A stretch of 64,000 nucleotides of DNA, taken from contig NZ_JABURM010000005.1 in the NCBI RefSeq assembly GCF_014762685.1, forward strand, positions 1,488,001 through 1,552,000, written 5' to 3'. Origin of the DNA: Gracilimonas sp. Lineage in GTDB: Bacteria > Bacteroidota > Rhodothermia > Balneolales > Balneolaceae. This document shows, one piece after another, positions 26,897 to 35,900 of the stretch. The position numbers were made by a program, and so were the translations under genes. How positions within the stretch are numbered: the stretch's first letter is position 1; every line of letters starts with the position of its first letter. Below the pieces are notes generated by a model. That model did no database searches and was not told the DNA's origin. It worked only from the letters and a program-made list of their open reading frames with translations.

Positions 26897-28174
26897 ATGC
26901 CAACTATTGTCTGTTTCGGACCGGGTCCAAAATTCAAGGGAGGAATTTCCAATTACAACACCTCGCTTGCAAAAACTCTGGATAAGAATCCTGAGAATGA
27001 AGTTCATATTGTTTCCTGGACGAACCAGTATCCCTCTATTATTCCAAGGGAATTTGTAGATAAATCAAGTCATTCTGATTTTCTTGAAGGTACCCGGGTT
27101 AAGGTGAAGTATATCACCAACTATAACAATCCCTTCAGCTGGAAAGAAACGGCGAAGTACATCGCATCCCTTAATCCTGAAAAGGTCATTTTTCAATGGG
27201 CAATTTCTATACAAGGCATTCCGATGGGGGCTATTTCCAAATGGCTGAAGAGACTTTCTGATGCTGAAGTGATTTTTGATTTGCATTTTGTAGTCCAAAA
27301 AGAAGGAAGTACCATCGATGAACGACTCACAAAACGAGGTATCAAACACGCCGATACCTACATCACTCATGCTTACAAAACAGTGGATGAACTGAAAGCC
27401 CTCTATCCAAATCGCGCATTTGTTGTTAATGAAACCGGAGAGCGATCGCCTTCGGATGCTACTACCGTAATCAAACTTTTTCATCCTGTGTACGATTTGT
27501 ATGAATCGGATCCTGATTTTGATACCGAAGCCTTCAAAAAAGAACTGGGGTTAAAAAAGCACGTTTTCCTTTTCTTCGGATTTATCCGGAAATACAAAGG
27601 ATTGCATAATACCATCCGCGCCTTTAAGAAGGTAACTGATGAACGGGATGACGTTTCATTACTAATTTGTGGGGAGGAATTTTGGGCTACACTCGATACT
27701 TCCAAACTTACTACAAAAATAAAACGAGGCCTTTTTGCCGTTGCTCAAAAACTTTTCCTCAAAAATAAGGATAGCGAGCAAGATTACCGACCGCTGAAAT
27801 TAATAGAAGAACTCGGACTCGAGAAAAGCACAGTTGTTAAAAATGAATTTATTCCAAATGAGGATGTGCACAAATATTTTCAAGTCAGTGATTGCAGCGT
27901 GCTCTATTATTTAACCGCTACTCCGTCGGGAGTTGAATCATTGACTTATAATTTTGAGCTTCCAATTTTAGCTACCAGCGTAGGGCATTTCCCGGAAACC
28001 ATTAAGGATGGATTTAACGGCTATTTAGCCAAAGATCAGGATATTGATTCCATGGCTGAACAAATGCTCAAGTTTATTGAAAAGCCATTACCGAAAGAAA
28101 ATGTGCGTAAATCCGCGGAAAATATGAGTTGGGAAAATTACGTTACAGCCATACTCTATGATCACTCTGATTAA
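26897..28174 (+). CDS. Glycosyltransferase, GT4-like (GT-B fold)
   Basis: A 425-residue cytosolic glycosyltransferase. The N-terminal acceptor domain has 'GPGPKFKGGISNYNTSLAKTL'. The C-terminal donor domain has 'HVFLFFGFIRKYKGLHNTIRAFKKV', 'VVKNEFIPNEDVHKYFQVSDCSVLYY' and 'PSGVESLTYNFELPILATSVGHFPETI', the usual E-x7-E-like donor site of GT4 enzymes. It starts 4 nt after the epimerase and is the last protein gene before the tRNA array. Donor and acceptor are unknown. Confidence 0.85.
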   Translation: MPTIVCFGPGPKFKGGISNYNTSLAKTLDKNPENEVHIVSWTNQYPSIIPREFVDKSSHSDFLEGTRVKVKYITNYNNPFSWKETAKYIASLNPEKVIFQWAISIQGIPMGAISKWLKRLSDAEVIFDLHFVVQKEGSTIDERLTKRGIKHADTYITHAYKTVDELKALYPNRAFVVNETGERSPSDATTVIKLFHPVYDLYESDPDFDTEAFKKELGLKKHVFLFFGFIRKYKGLHNTIRAFKKVTDERDDVSLLICGEEFWATLDTSKLTTKIKRGLFAVAQKLFLKNKDSEQDYRPLKLIEELGLEKSTVVKNEFIPNEDVHKYFQVSDCSVLYYLTATPSGVESLTYNFELPILATSVGHFPETIKDGFNGYLAKDQDIDSMAEQMLKFIEKPLPKENVRKSAENMSWENYVTAILYDHSD

Positions 28175-28207
28175 TTACTGAATTTTAAGAAAAAAGTGAT
28201 TTATTCA

Positions 28208-28240
28208 TTTGGCAACCGTGTGAAATAAGTCCTATATTTG
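28208..28240 (+). promoter_or_regulatory. Bacteroidota-type promoter of the tRNA array
   Basis: TTTG at 28208-28211 and TATATTTG at 28233-28240 are separated by 21 bases. This is an exact match to the TTTG-N19/21-TAnnTTTG consensus described for Bacteroides-type primary sigma factors. The predicted start falls a few bases before the first tRNA (28256). It is the best evidence in the window for the organism group. Confidence 0.75.
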
Positions 28241-28255
28241 GAGTCTTTCGAAGAA

Positions 28256-28329
28256 CGGGGAGTGGCGCAGTCCGGTAGCGCATTCGCTTTGGGAGCGAAG
28301 GGTCGCAAGTTCAAATCTTGTCTCCCCGA
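28256..28329 (+). tRNA. tRNA-Pro (anticodon TGG)
   Basis: A complete cloverleaf: acceptor CGGGGAG/CTCCCCG, anticodon loop TTTGGGA giving TGG, and a T-loop GTTCAAAT. The 3' CCA is not encoded. It is first of six tRNAs, directly behind the promoter. Confidence 0.96.
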
Positions 28330-28393
28330 CTAATAAAGATTTCCCGGCTTTACGGTTTGGAAATCTTCGTTTTTTTGAAATAATGTAAGTTGA

Positions 28394-28467
28394 GCGCCCG
28401 TAGCTCAACTGGATAGAGCAACGCCCTTCTAAGGCGTAGGTTACAGGTTCGACTCCTGTCGGGCGTA
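28394..28467 (+). tRNA. tRNA-Arg (anticodon TCT)
   Basis: Acceptor GCGCCCG/CGGGCGT, D-arm TAGCTCAACTGGATAGAGC, anticodon loop CTTCTAA giving TCT, and T-loop GTTCGACTC. CCA is not encoded. Confidence 0.96.
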
Positions 28468-28490
28468 CTAGCTTTTGGCTTAAACAATAA

Positions 28491-28561
28491 GGCGACATGG
28501 CCGAGTGGTTAGGCAGAGGTCTGCAAAACCTCGTACGGCGGTTCGAGTCCGCCTGTCGCCT
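28491..28561 (+). tRNA. tRNA-Cys (anticodon GCA)
   Basis: Acceptor GGCGACA/TGTCGCC, short variable arm, anticodon loop CTGCAAA giving GCA, and T-loop GTTCGAGTC. At 71 nt it is of the compact kind usual for tRNA-Cys. Confidence 0.95.
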
Positions 28562-28608
28562 CATTAATGCTTTATTTATTTATTTTTGACTTATTGATAT
28601 TTCATTAT

Positions 28609-28681
28609 GCCGCGTTCGTCTAGGGGTCCAGGACGCCGCCCTTTCACGGCGGTAGCACGGGTTCAAATCCCGTACGCGGTA
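28609..28681 (+). tRNA. tRNA-Glu (anticodon TTC), copy 1
   Basis: Acceptor GCCGCGT/ACGCGGT, anticodon loop CTTTCAC giving TTC, and T-loop GTTCAAATC. It is identical over its full 73 nt to the copy at 28910-28982. Confidence 0.96.
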
Positions 28682-28689
28682 CTAAACTT

Positions 28690-28770
28690 CGCTTGCGAAG
28701 TTCAAATTCCAAATGCTCAAGCACCAAATTCCAATATCTTTGGAATTTGAGATTTGGAGTTTGGAATTTA
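28690..28770. repeat. Low-complexity inverted repeat between tRNA-Glu and tRNA-His
   Basis: CTTCGC-TT-GCGAAG is followed by reiterated CAAATTCCAA-type words and their complements (TTGGAATTTG), so that CAAATTCCAA pairs with TTTGGAATTTG around a 4-nt loop. It could be a hairpin processing or spacer element within the tRNA transcript, or a small non-coding repeat. No open frame. Confidence 0.5.
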
Positions 28771-28777
28771 AAAACAC

Positions 28778-28852
28778 GGAGCCCGTAGCTCAGTCGGTTA
28801 GAGCGCTAGGTTGTGGCCCTAGAGGCCGTGGGTTCAATTCCCATCGGGCTCC
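28778..28852 (+). tRNA. tRNA-His (anticodon GTG)
   Basis: Acceptor GAGCCCG/CGGGCTC with the extra G at -1 (28778) facing C73, as needed for histidine identity. The anticodon loop is TTGTGGC, giving GTG, and the T-loop GTTCAATTC. Confidence 0.96.
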
Positions 28853-28865
28853 CATTTATTTTAAG

Positions 28866-28894
28866 CTGTGGATTAAAAACCCACAGTTTTTTTA
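28866..28894 (+). terminator. Hairpin with T run after tRNA-His
   Basis: CTGTGG at 28866-28871 pairs with CCACAG at 28881-28886 and is followed by seven T. It looks like an intrinsic terminator, although a further tRNA-Glu lies 20 nt beyond it. That last tRNA may depend on read-through or on its own start. Confidence 0.6.
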
Positions 28895-28909
28895 TTGAAA
28901 AAACTTGAT

Positions 28910-28982
28910 GCCGCGTTCGTCTAGGGGTCCAGGACGCCGCCCTTTCACGGCGGTAGCACGGGTTCAAATCCCGTACGCGGTA
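28910..28982 (+). tRNA. tRNA-Glu (anticodon TTC), copy 2
   Basis: Same sequence as copy 1 over the whole gene, including the five bases before it (TGCCGCGT context). It is the last tRNA before the accessory block and is followed by a perfect-stem terminator. Confidence 0.96.
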
Positions 28983-28988
28983 CACACC

Positions 28989-29026
28989 AAAAAGCCCCGC
29001 ACATAGATTATGTGCGGGGCTTTTTT
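28989..29026. terminator. Bidirectional intrinsic terminator
   Basis: A perfect 12-bp stem: GCCCCGCACATA (28994-29005), loop GAT, TATGTGCGGGGC (29009-29020). It has A and T runs on both sides. It ends the tRNA transcript on the plus strand and the P-type ATPase transcript on the minus strand (stop at 29025). Confidence 0.9.
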
Positions 29027-31724
29027 ATTTATCTAATAATTTTCCATAATAACTTTTGAGTATATAATAAGCCTGCCCCGCAACAAAAGGAATCAAACTC
29101 ATTACGATCACTACCTTCCACTCTGAGATCGAGATAGGAAACAGTTTTAATACCAATGCTAATTCCGGTATATAAATAATAGCGATGATCAACAAGGTAC
29201 ATAGGATCAAAGCCAACCAGACCCATATATTTTTGGTAATCTCATTCTTGAAAATTTGGCTTTGTTGCTCTCTCATATTGAACACATGCCAAAGTTGTGC
29301 AAAGGCAAGGGTGAGAAAACTCATCGTTACTGCTTGAGATGGATCTTGCCCGATAATGTGTATCCCCCATAAAAATGCACCGAAAACCGATCCTGTAATC
29401 AGTACTCCATACCAAAAAATAAATGACCAATTTGATCTGTTCAGTATACCTTCTGTGCTTGAACGTGGTTTTCTTTCCATGATATCCTCACTTCCTTTAC
29501 CTAGTCCAAGGGCGAGCGCCGGAAATACATCGGTAACCAAATTCAAAAACAGAATCTGAAGCGGAAGAATGGGTAATGACATCCCAATAATTGATGCTAT
29601 ACCGACCACCATGATCTCACTTACATTACAGGAGATCAGATACATGACAAACTTTTGAATGTTAATGAATATGACCCTGCCTTCTCTTATCGCTACAACA
29701 ATGGTAGAAAACCGGTCATCAGTCAATACAATATCAGCGGCTTCCCGCGCCACTTGTGTACCCCTTTCCCCCATGGCTATACCTATATCCGCTTTTTTAA
29801 GAGCCGGTGCATCATTTACTCCATCCCCCGTCATTCCAACTATGTATCCGTTTTTCTGATAAAGTTCGATCAGGTCCAGTTTTTGTTTGGGATTGATACG
29901 GGCAAATATATGTGCCTTTAGCTGTTCTTCTTCCGGTTGATTCTCAAGTTCCAGGCTGTGAATGATATGCTGATCCTGAGGATCTCCGAGCCCCACCTCA
30001 CCGGCAATGTATCTGGCTGTCTCTACCTGATCGCCAGTCATCATTACAACCCTTATCCCCGCATCCCTGCATTGCTCAATGGCTGTTCTCACATCTTTTC
30101 TTGGGGGATCAAGGAAAGTGATAAGTCCTACAAAACAGAGCTCTTGATAAGATTCTTCTTCCAAATCGGTTGAGAACCTTTCAGCCAAAGCTAACATTCT
30201 GAAACCGTTTGCAGCCAATTCCTGATTTAGTTTGATAAAATACTGCTTTACCTTTTCAGTTAGAGTTTTTATCTCTGAGTTGTGCAAATAGCTCGTAGAC
30301 GACTTGAGCACTTCTCCCGGAGCTCCCTTAACATGTACCCGGTAACCTCCTTGATCCAATTCATTCCAGGTTGCCATCATTTTTGTTTGGGGATCGAATG
30401 CAGTTTCTTTCTTTTCAGGATATTGTTTTATGAGATCTTCAAACTCCAATCCTGCAATTCTACCGGTAGCAAGAAGTGCAATTTCGAGCGGATCTCCTGA
30501 GCCTCCTTCTGTTTTATCATATAGAGATGCATTATTACAAATGACTCCAATTTCCAGCGCTTTCATTAGTTCCTGATCTTTTTTTGGATCTACGCTTACT
30601 TCCCCTTCATAAAATCCACGGCCATTTGAGGTTTTAATTGTTATGGAGCGTTCATAAAACTGGAACCCTTCAACGGTCAACTCATTCTCAGTAAGTGTTC
30701 CTGTTTTATCAGTACAAATAACTTCGGTTGCTCCCAAGGTTTCAACGGAGGAAAGTCGATTAACCAAAGCATTCTTTTCTGCCATTAACTTAAGCCCCCT
30801 CGCAAGTGATATGGTTGCTACAATAGGTAAACCCTCCGGAATTGCTGCAACGGCCAGTGCTATACCCATTTCAACCATAAGAAAAAGTGACCGGCCGGTT
30901 AATATCCCCAATACTACGATAACAAAGATAATTCCTGCAGTGGCAATGATGAGTTTATATCCAAGATCATTCAGACGTTTTTCAAGCGGTGTTTTTTCGT
31001 CCTCAGTTATTTCTACTAAGGAAGTTATCTTTCCCAACTCGGTATTTAGCCCTGTATTTACAACCAATGCTTCCCCGGTACCCCGCGTAACAGCTGTTCC
31101 CTTATACAACATACTGCTGCGTTCTGCGAGTGCGGTCTTTGTATCGACAGGATCGGCTGATTTACTCACCGGTAAACTCTCACCGGTCAGTGCCGATTCA
31201 TCAGCTTGAAGTTTGGAGCTGTTGAGCACACGCAGATCAGCCGTGATAATGTCCCCGCCTTCAATAATTATGATATCTCCGGGCACCAGATCTGCTGCAT
31301 TTACCAGTGATATCTTCCCGTCCCTCCTGACCCTGGTTTTTACCGTTCCTAGTTTATACAAAGCCTCCATAGAACGAACAGCCTTCATTTCAGTACCAAA
31401 CCCAATCAAAGTATTGATCAGGATCACGATCACAATGGCCCAACCCTCAATCCATTCCCCAAAAAGAAAAGCTACACCAGAAGCAGCGATCAATAATGCA
31501 ATAATGATACTCTTAAACTGAGCAAATAATATTGACCACCAACTTCTGACTTTTTGTTTTTTTAACTGATTGGACCCAAATTGCTTTTTCTTTTGCCGTA
31601 CTTCTGTTTCAGACAATCCATGCTGTACCTTTACATTAAATCTTTTAAGTAATTGATCCGTTGATAAAGCCCAGACTTTATCGTCTCTATCAATAGGTTC
31701 ATGAGGGTCAGAGGATTGTGTCAT
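29025..31724 (-). CDS. P-type cation-transporting ATPase (type II, Ca2+-pump-like)
   Basis: An 899-residue pump of ten helices. It has an N-terminal cation-ATPase domain, the actuator motif 'ALTGESLPV', the phosphorylation site 'ICTDKTGTLTENEL' near residue 330 and the hinge 'MTGDGVNDAPALKKADIGIAMG'. Ion-site residues match SERCA-type calcium pumps: 'AAIPEGLPIVATISLARG' in TM4, 'SCNVSEIMVV' in TM5 (Asn, Glu) and 'LFLNLVTDVFPALALG' in TM6 (Asn, Thr, Asp). This makes Ca2+, or possibly Mn2+ or Na+, plausible. It starts 51 nt after the CheB-like gene and is probably the last gene of that minus-strand operon. Such pumps are frequent in stress or low-oxygen islands. Confidence 0.9.
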   Translation of the reverse strand: MTQSSDPHEPIDRDDKVWALSTDQLLKRFNVKVQHGLSETEVRQKKKQFGSNQLKKQKVRSWWSILFAQFKSIIIALLIAASGVAFLFGEWIEGWAIVIVILINTLIGFGTEMKAVRSMEALYKLGTVKTRVRRDGKISLVNAADLVPGDIIIIEGGDIITADLRVLNSSKLQADESALTGESLPVSKSADPVDTKTALAERSSMLYKGTAVTRGTGEALVVNTGLNTELGKITSLVEITEDEKTPLEKRLNDLGYKLIIATAGIIFVIVVLGILTGRSLFLMVEMGIALAVAAIPEGLPIVATISLARGLKLMAEKNALVNRLSSVETLGATEVICTDKTGTLTENELTVEGFQFYERSITIKTSNGRGFYEGEVSVDPKKDQELMKALEIGVICNNASLYDKTEGGSGDPLEIALLATGRIAGLEFEDLIKQYPEKKETAFDPQTKMMATWNELDQGGYRVHVKGAPGEVLKSSTSYLHNSEIKTLTEKVKQYFIKLNQELAANGFRMLALAERFSTDLEEESYQELCFVGLITFLDPPRKDVRTAIEQCRDAGIRVVMMTGDQVETARYIAGEVGLGDPQDQHIIHSLELENQPEEEQLKAHIFARINPKQKLDLIELYQKNGYIVGMTGDGVNDAPALKKADIGIAMGERGTQVAREAADIVLTDDRFSTIVVAIREGRVIFINIQKFVMYLISCNVSEIMVVGIASIIGMSLPILPLQILFLNLVTDVFPALALGLGKGSEDIMERKPRSSTEGILNRSNWSFIFWYGVLITGSVFGAFLWGIHIIGQDPSQAVTMSFLTLAFAQLWHVFNMREQQSQIFKNEITKNIWVWLALILCTLLIIAIIYIPELALVLKLFPISISEWKVVIVMSLIPFVAGQAYYILKSYYGKLLDK

Positions 31725-31775
31725 TTATTTATTACATCTTCCAACGGCTAATGCCTGAAGCCGTTTTCAGGTTAG

Positions 31776-32861
31776 TTATGTTTGGATCACAGGTACTGTA
31801 ACAAAACCTTTTTTTGCATTTCTCTTTTCAAGAGGCACTCTTTTAATAATTTCCCAACTTAAAAATTCTTCGAAACAAACCTGATCACTTAGGCCTGCAT
31901 TATAAATATCATTCAGTAATGCTCCGGCAAAAAGTGAATCCGGTTGTAGTATCAAAATTTCACCGCCATTTTCTTTTAGAAGCTGGGCACCCATGAATCC
32001 ATCATGTCCATAACCGTTTAGCAACACTCCCAGTGCTTTTTCTCTGAAGATCCTTGATATCGACCGAAATACAACATCAATTGAAGGTCGCACTCCATTC
32101 TCTTTAGGCCCCTTATGAAGCCTCAACGAATATCCGCTATCCTCACGAATAACTTCAGCATGAAAACCTCCGGGTACTACATATACAGTTCGCGGTTCTA
32201 GCTTAACTCTGTCTGCAGCTTCAGTGATCTTAAGTTTTGAAACCCGGTTCAATGATTCTGCTAAAACTCCGGTGAATATCTTTGGTAAATGTGGCACCAT
32301 TACGACAGGTACCGATATATTACCTGATATTTTACTAAAAATTTTATACAAGGTTCTTATTCCTTCAGAACCGGTTCCAATAACCACTATATCTGCTTTT
32401 TGACGATTATTTTTTCGTATCAATGGTAGTTTACCCTGCCTTTGCTTCCCGGATTTGATCTCTCTTATATTCTCAATAATAAGTCCCAATCTCTTTTGAA
32501 AATGATTTTTAGCTAATAAAAGCATATTATTTTTTTCAGGATTTGTAATAAAATCAACGGCACCTCTATTTAATGCGTTTAAAATTGCAATTGCTCCTTT
32601 TTCCGTACGCTTTGCAATTGCTACAACCAATAAGGATGGATATTTCGCCCGAAGCATTTCGATATCAATTTTTGAACTTGATCTACTTTCCTGTACATCA
32701 AAGAAAACCACATCAAATTTTTCATTTTCAATAACTGTATAAATATCCTCAGAATCACACACATTACGAACTTCTACGCCATTGAAAGATTTCAGCATAT
32801 TCGAAAGAACTCTTCTTTCAAGAATATTATCATCTATAATCAGTGCTTTTATATTTTCCAT
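31776..32861 (-). CDS. CheB-like protein: receiver domain plus degenerate methylesterase domain
   Basis: A 361-residue protein with the two-domain layout of chemotaxis methylesterase CheB. The receiver (1-120) keeps the acidic pair Asp10-Asp11 and the phospho-acceptor Asp55 (FFDVQ). The conserved Lys-Pro is Asn107-Pro108, and the Thr/Ser switch position is not conserved. In the C-terminal domain (154-350), His191 (VPHLP) and Asp287 (GYGHDG) are present. The catalytic Ser motif 'GAS-T-GG' reads 'GTG-S-EG', which puts Gly164 where the Ser should be. 'VYVVPGGFHAEV' and 'RPSIDVVFRSISR' are otherwise typical. No chemotaxis genes are nearby; the neighbours are a glucan synthase and a cation pump. 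It may be a binding or sensor protein rather than an active esterase. Confidence 0.82.
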   Translation of the reverse strand: MENIKALIIDDNILERRVLSNMLKSFNGVEVRNVCDSEDIYTVIENEKFDVVFFDVQESRSSSKIDIEMLRAKYPSLLVVAIAKRTEKGAIAILNALNRGAVDFITNPEKNNMLLLAKNHFQKRLGLIIENIREIKSGKQRQGKLPLIRKNNRQKADIVVIGTGSEGIRTLYKIFSKISGNISVPVVMVPHLPKIFTGVLAESLNRVSKLKITEAADRVKLEPRTVYVVPGGFHAEVIREDSGYSLRLHKGPKENGVRPSIDVVFRSISRIFREKALGVLLNGYGHDGFMGAQLLKENGGEILILQPDSLFAGALLNDIYNAGLSDQVCFEEFLSWEIIKRVPLEKRNAKKGFVTVPVIQT

Positions 32862-32979
32862 AATTGCCTCTCAAGGATTGCATGAATTATTTTACCTCTC
32901 TATTTAGTCTTCGAAGCATAGTCAGGAAAATGCTCATGTTCTGTACGGAATCTCTATTGGAACGGTGTGGGATTTTGTA

Positions 32980-35900
32980 CTACATATCTTTTGTTGAAGT
33001 CTTCTCTTCACTGTGTTCAGTTTTTTTCACTATTAACCGAACTCGAATTTTGTGTTCACCCCCGTCAAAATTAAGCTCGATCCTTGCCGGAACTGTCTTT
33101 GTATTCAACTGTTTGCCATCTATGTTGATTTCCACATTACCCTTTTCAAGTCTTGCGGTATTCTCAATTTCTATATGATAAATTGTTTTATGATCGCTCA
33201 TGACCCATTTCACCTTGTATGCTTCCCAATCCGAACTGATGGCAGGATCAATGATCATCTCCTCTCCGCTCAATTGTAATCCCAGAATTGATTCTATCAC
33301 TACTTTATACATCCATCCTGCCGAACCGGTATACCAGGTCCAACCGCCCTGCCCCACAAAGGGAGGTTCACCATAAACATCAGCAGCGACCACATAGGGT
33401 TCGGTTTTGTACACTCTCATTTTTTGAGGATCTCGCCCATGGTTTACCGGATTGATCATCTGAAGATACCGAACCGCTTTCTCTCCATGACCGCTTTCAG
33501 CCAACGCCTTAATTACCCATAGGGCAGCATGCGTATATTGTCCGCCGTTTTCCCTTACGCCCGGCACATAACCCTTGATATACCCGGGATCTTTTTCTGT
33601 TTTATCGAAAGGCGGATACAACAATCGAATAATCCCATCTTCCGCAGAAATCAAATGTGTTTCCAAAGATTCTATAACAGTTTTTTCTTTTTCTGCAGGA
33701 GATACACCCGAAATAATTGACCACGCCTGAGAGATCGCATCAATTTGGCATTCGGTATTCTCAGCTGAACCCAACGGAGTCCCATCATCATAAAATGCTC
33801 GCAGATACCAACTTCCATCCCACCCTTCTGTATTCAGTTTTTTAAAAAGAGCGGAGGCCTGATCCATAAAAGCTTCTGCTATTTCCTTGTCGTCTCTATC
33901 TCGGGCAAGCTTTGCAAATTGTGTTAAAATATGATGGATAAAAAATCCCAGCCATACACTTTCTCCTTTCCCTTCGAGGCCTACTCTATTCATACCATCA
34001 TTCCAATCACCCCCGCCAATCAGTGGAAGGCCATGAGACCCAAACTGCAATGATATATCAATAGCTCGCAAGCAGTGATCATATATTGTTCCTTGTTCAG
34101 AAGATTGGTGTGGTTGCAAATACACTTCATGCTCATATTCCTGTAGCTTGCGAGCCTGAATAAAGGGAACCGTTTCATCCAAAATATCAATCCTGCCAGT
34201 GAACTGAATGTATTCCAAAACTGCATAAGCTAGCCATAACCGGTCATCAGAGATCCTTGAACGAATCCCGCGGGTTGTTGGCGGATGCCACCAATGCAGC
34301 ACATCCCCCTCTGGAAATTGCCGTGATGCATGGATTAATATCTGTTTTCGGGCCATTTCACTATCCACATACATGACAGCTAAAGAATCCTGTAGCTGAT
34401 CTCTGAAACCAAAGGCGCCACCGGCCTGATAGTAACCGGTTCTTGCCCACATCCGGCACGCTATGGTCTGGTACATCAACCAGCCATTCATTATTGTATT
34501 CAGCGCATCATCCGGAGTTTCTATTTTGATCGTCGAAAGCATTTCTCCCCAAAATTCTCTTACAAGAACCAACGTTTCATTGCTAAATCTTGGTTCTTGA
34601 TACATTCTGATAAGTTCTTCTGCCGCAGATCTTGATTCCGCTTGACCCAATAAGACAATAAATTCCATTTCTTCTCCAGGGTCAAGTGCAAAAGTGTTTT
34701 GAAAGGCCGCACAGGGCTCACCGCCTGTTATTACTTCATTATCAAGCAGCTCACTGCCACAAACCCCATCCGGATTCTCAAGGGAATTATTACGGCCTAT
34801 AAAAGAGAGACGGTTAGTTGTGAAAGACGATCCGGCTCCAGAATGTTCTTCTGTAAGTATCGCGGCAAAGGCTGTTCTTTCTGCAAATTCATTGTTGTAC
34901 CGATTTTCAGCAAACAGCGTATTCAGATCCTCATCAAATTCCTGCACCACAAACCGGGATGATCTTTCCCTTTGTACACCTAAAACCCATTCATTATAAC
35001 TGAATAATGAAAGCTCTTTTCGGGTTGAACCGGTGTTTCTTATACGGATCTTCGAGATTTTGACGGGATTATCTGGATCCACGTACTGGGTTAACACCGA
35101 ATGTATATCCATTGATGTATGCTCATAGGTCGTATATCCAAATCCGTGGGTAACGATATAAGGATGAGACCCTGGGGCAGGCGCCGGTGTTAATGACCAA
35201 TAGTGTTGATTTTGATGCTCCCGGATATAAAAAGCCTCAGAAAGTGGATCCAATACCACATCATTAGCCCATGAAGTCAGCTTATTCTCACGGCTATTTT
35301 CGCTCCAGGTGTATCCGCCACCACTTTCAGTTACTAAAAAACCAAACTCCGGATTAGCAATTACATTGACCCATGGTACCGGTGGCAAATTCAGGTCACC
35401 TGTTTCAGGATCTCGTTTAATGATCAATTGATAGGAGTTTTCATCGCTCGTAAATCCTCCGAAGCCATTGAAGTACTTAAGATTATGGGTAACTTCGTCC
35501 TTCGGAATTTCTACCTTTGGAATGCGGATGAAGGTGACCTCAGAGTCTGTAACTGACGATGTTCGCTCTTGTGCTGCCATCTCATCCAGATTTGGAAATG
35601 CTCCTTCCAATACAATGGATGCAACCGTGAGCATCAGATTCAAGTCTTCCTCGGGTAACATTTCGGACCGGTGAACAAATACATTTCCACCCCCGGGAAC
35701 CTTCTGCAGGCTCTGATAGTGCTCCATAGCCATCTTGATTCCTTCCTCCACTTCATCAGCATAGCTTGGGGGGTGATCATTCAGGATCAGTAAATCAGTA
35801 TTCAATCCCCGATATTTCCAAAGTAAATGCCCCTTAAGCATTCTTTTCACGTAATTGATCTGATTTATATCACTGATCCGAAATACCACCAATGGGATAT

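Noticed and set aside
28232-28898. Open frames across the tRNA array on both strands
   Set aside because: They read through complete tRNA genes and have no protein features.
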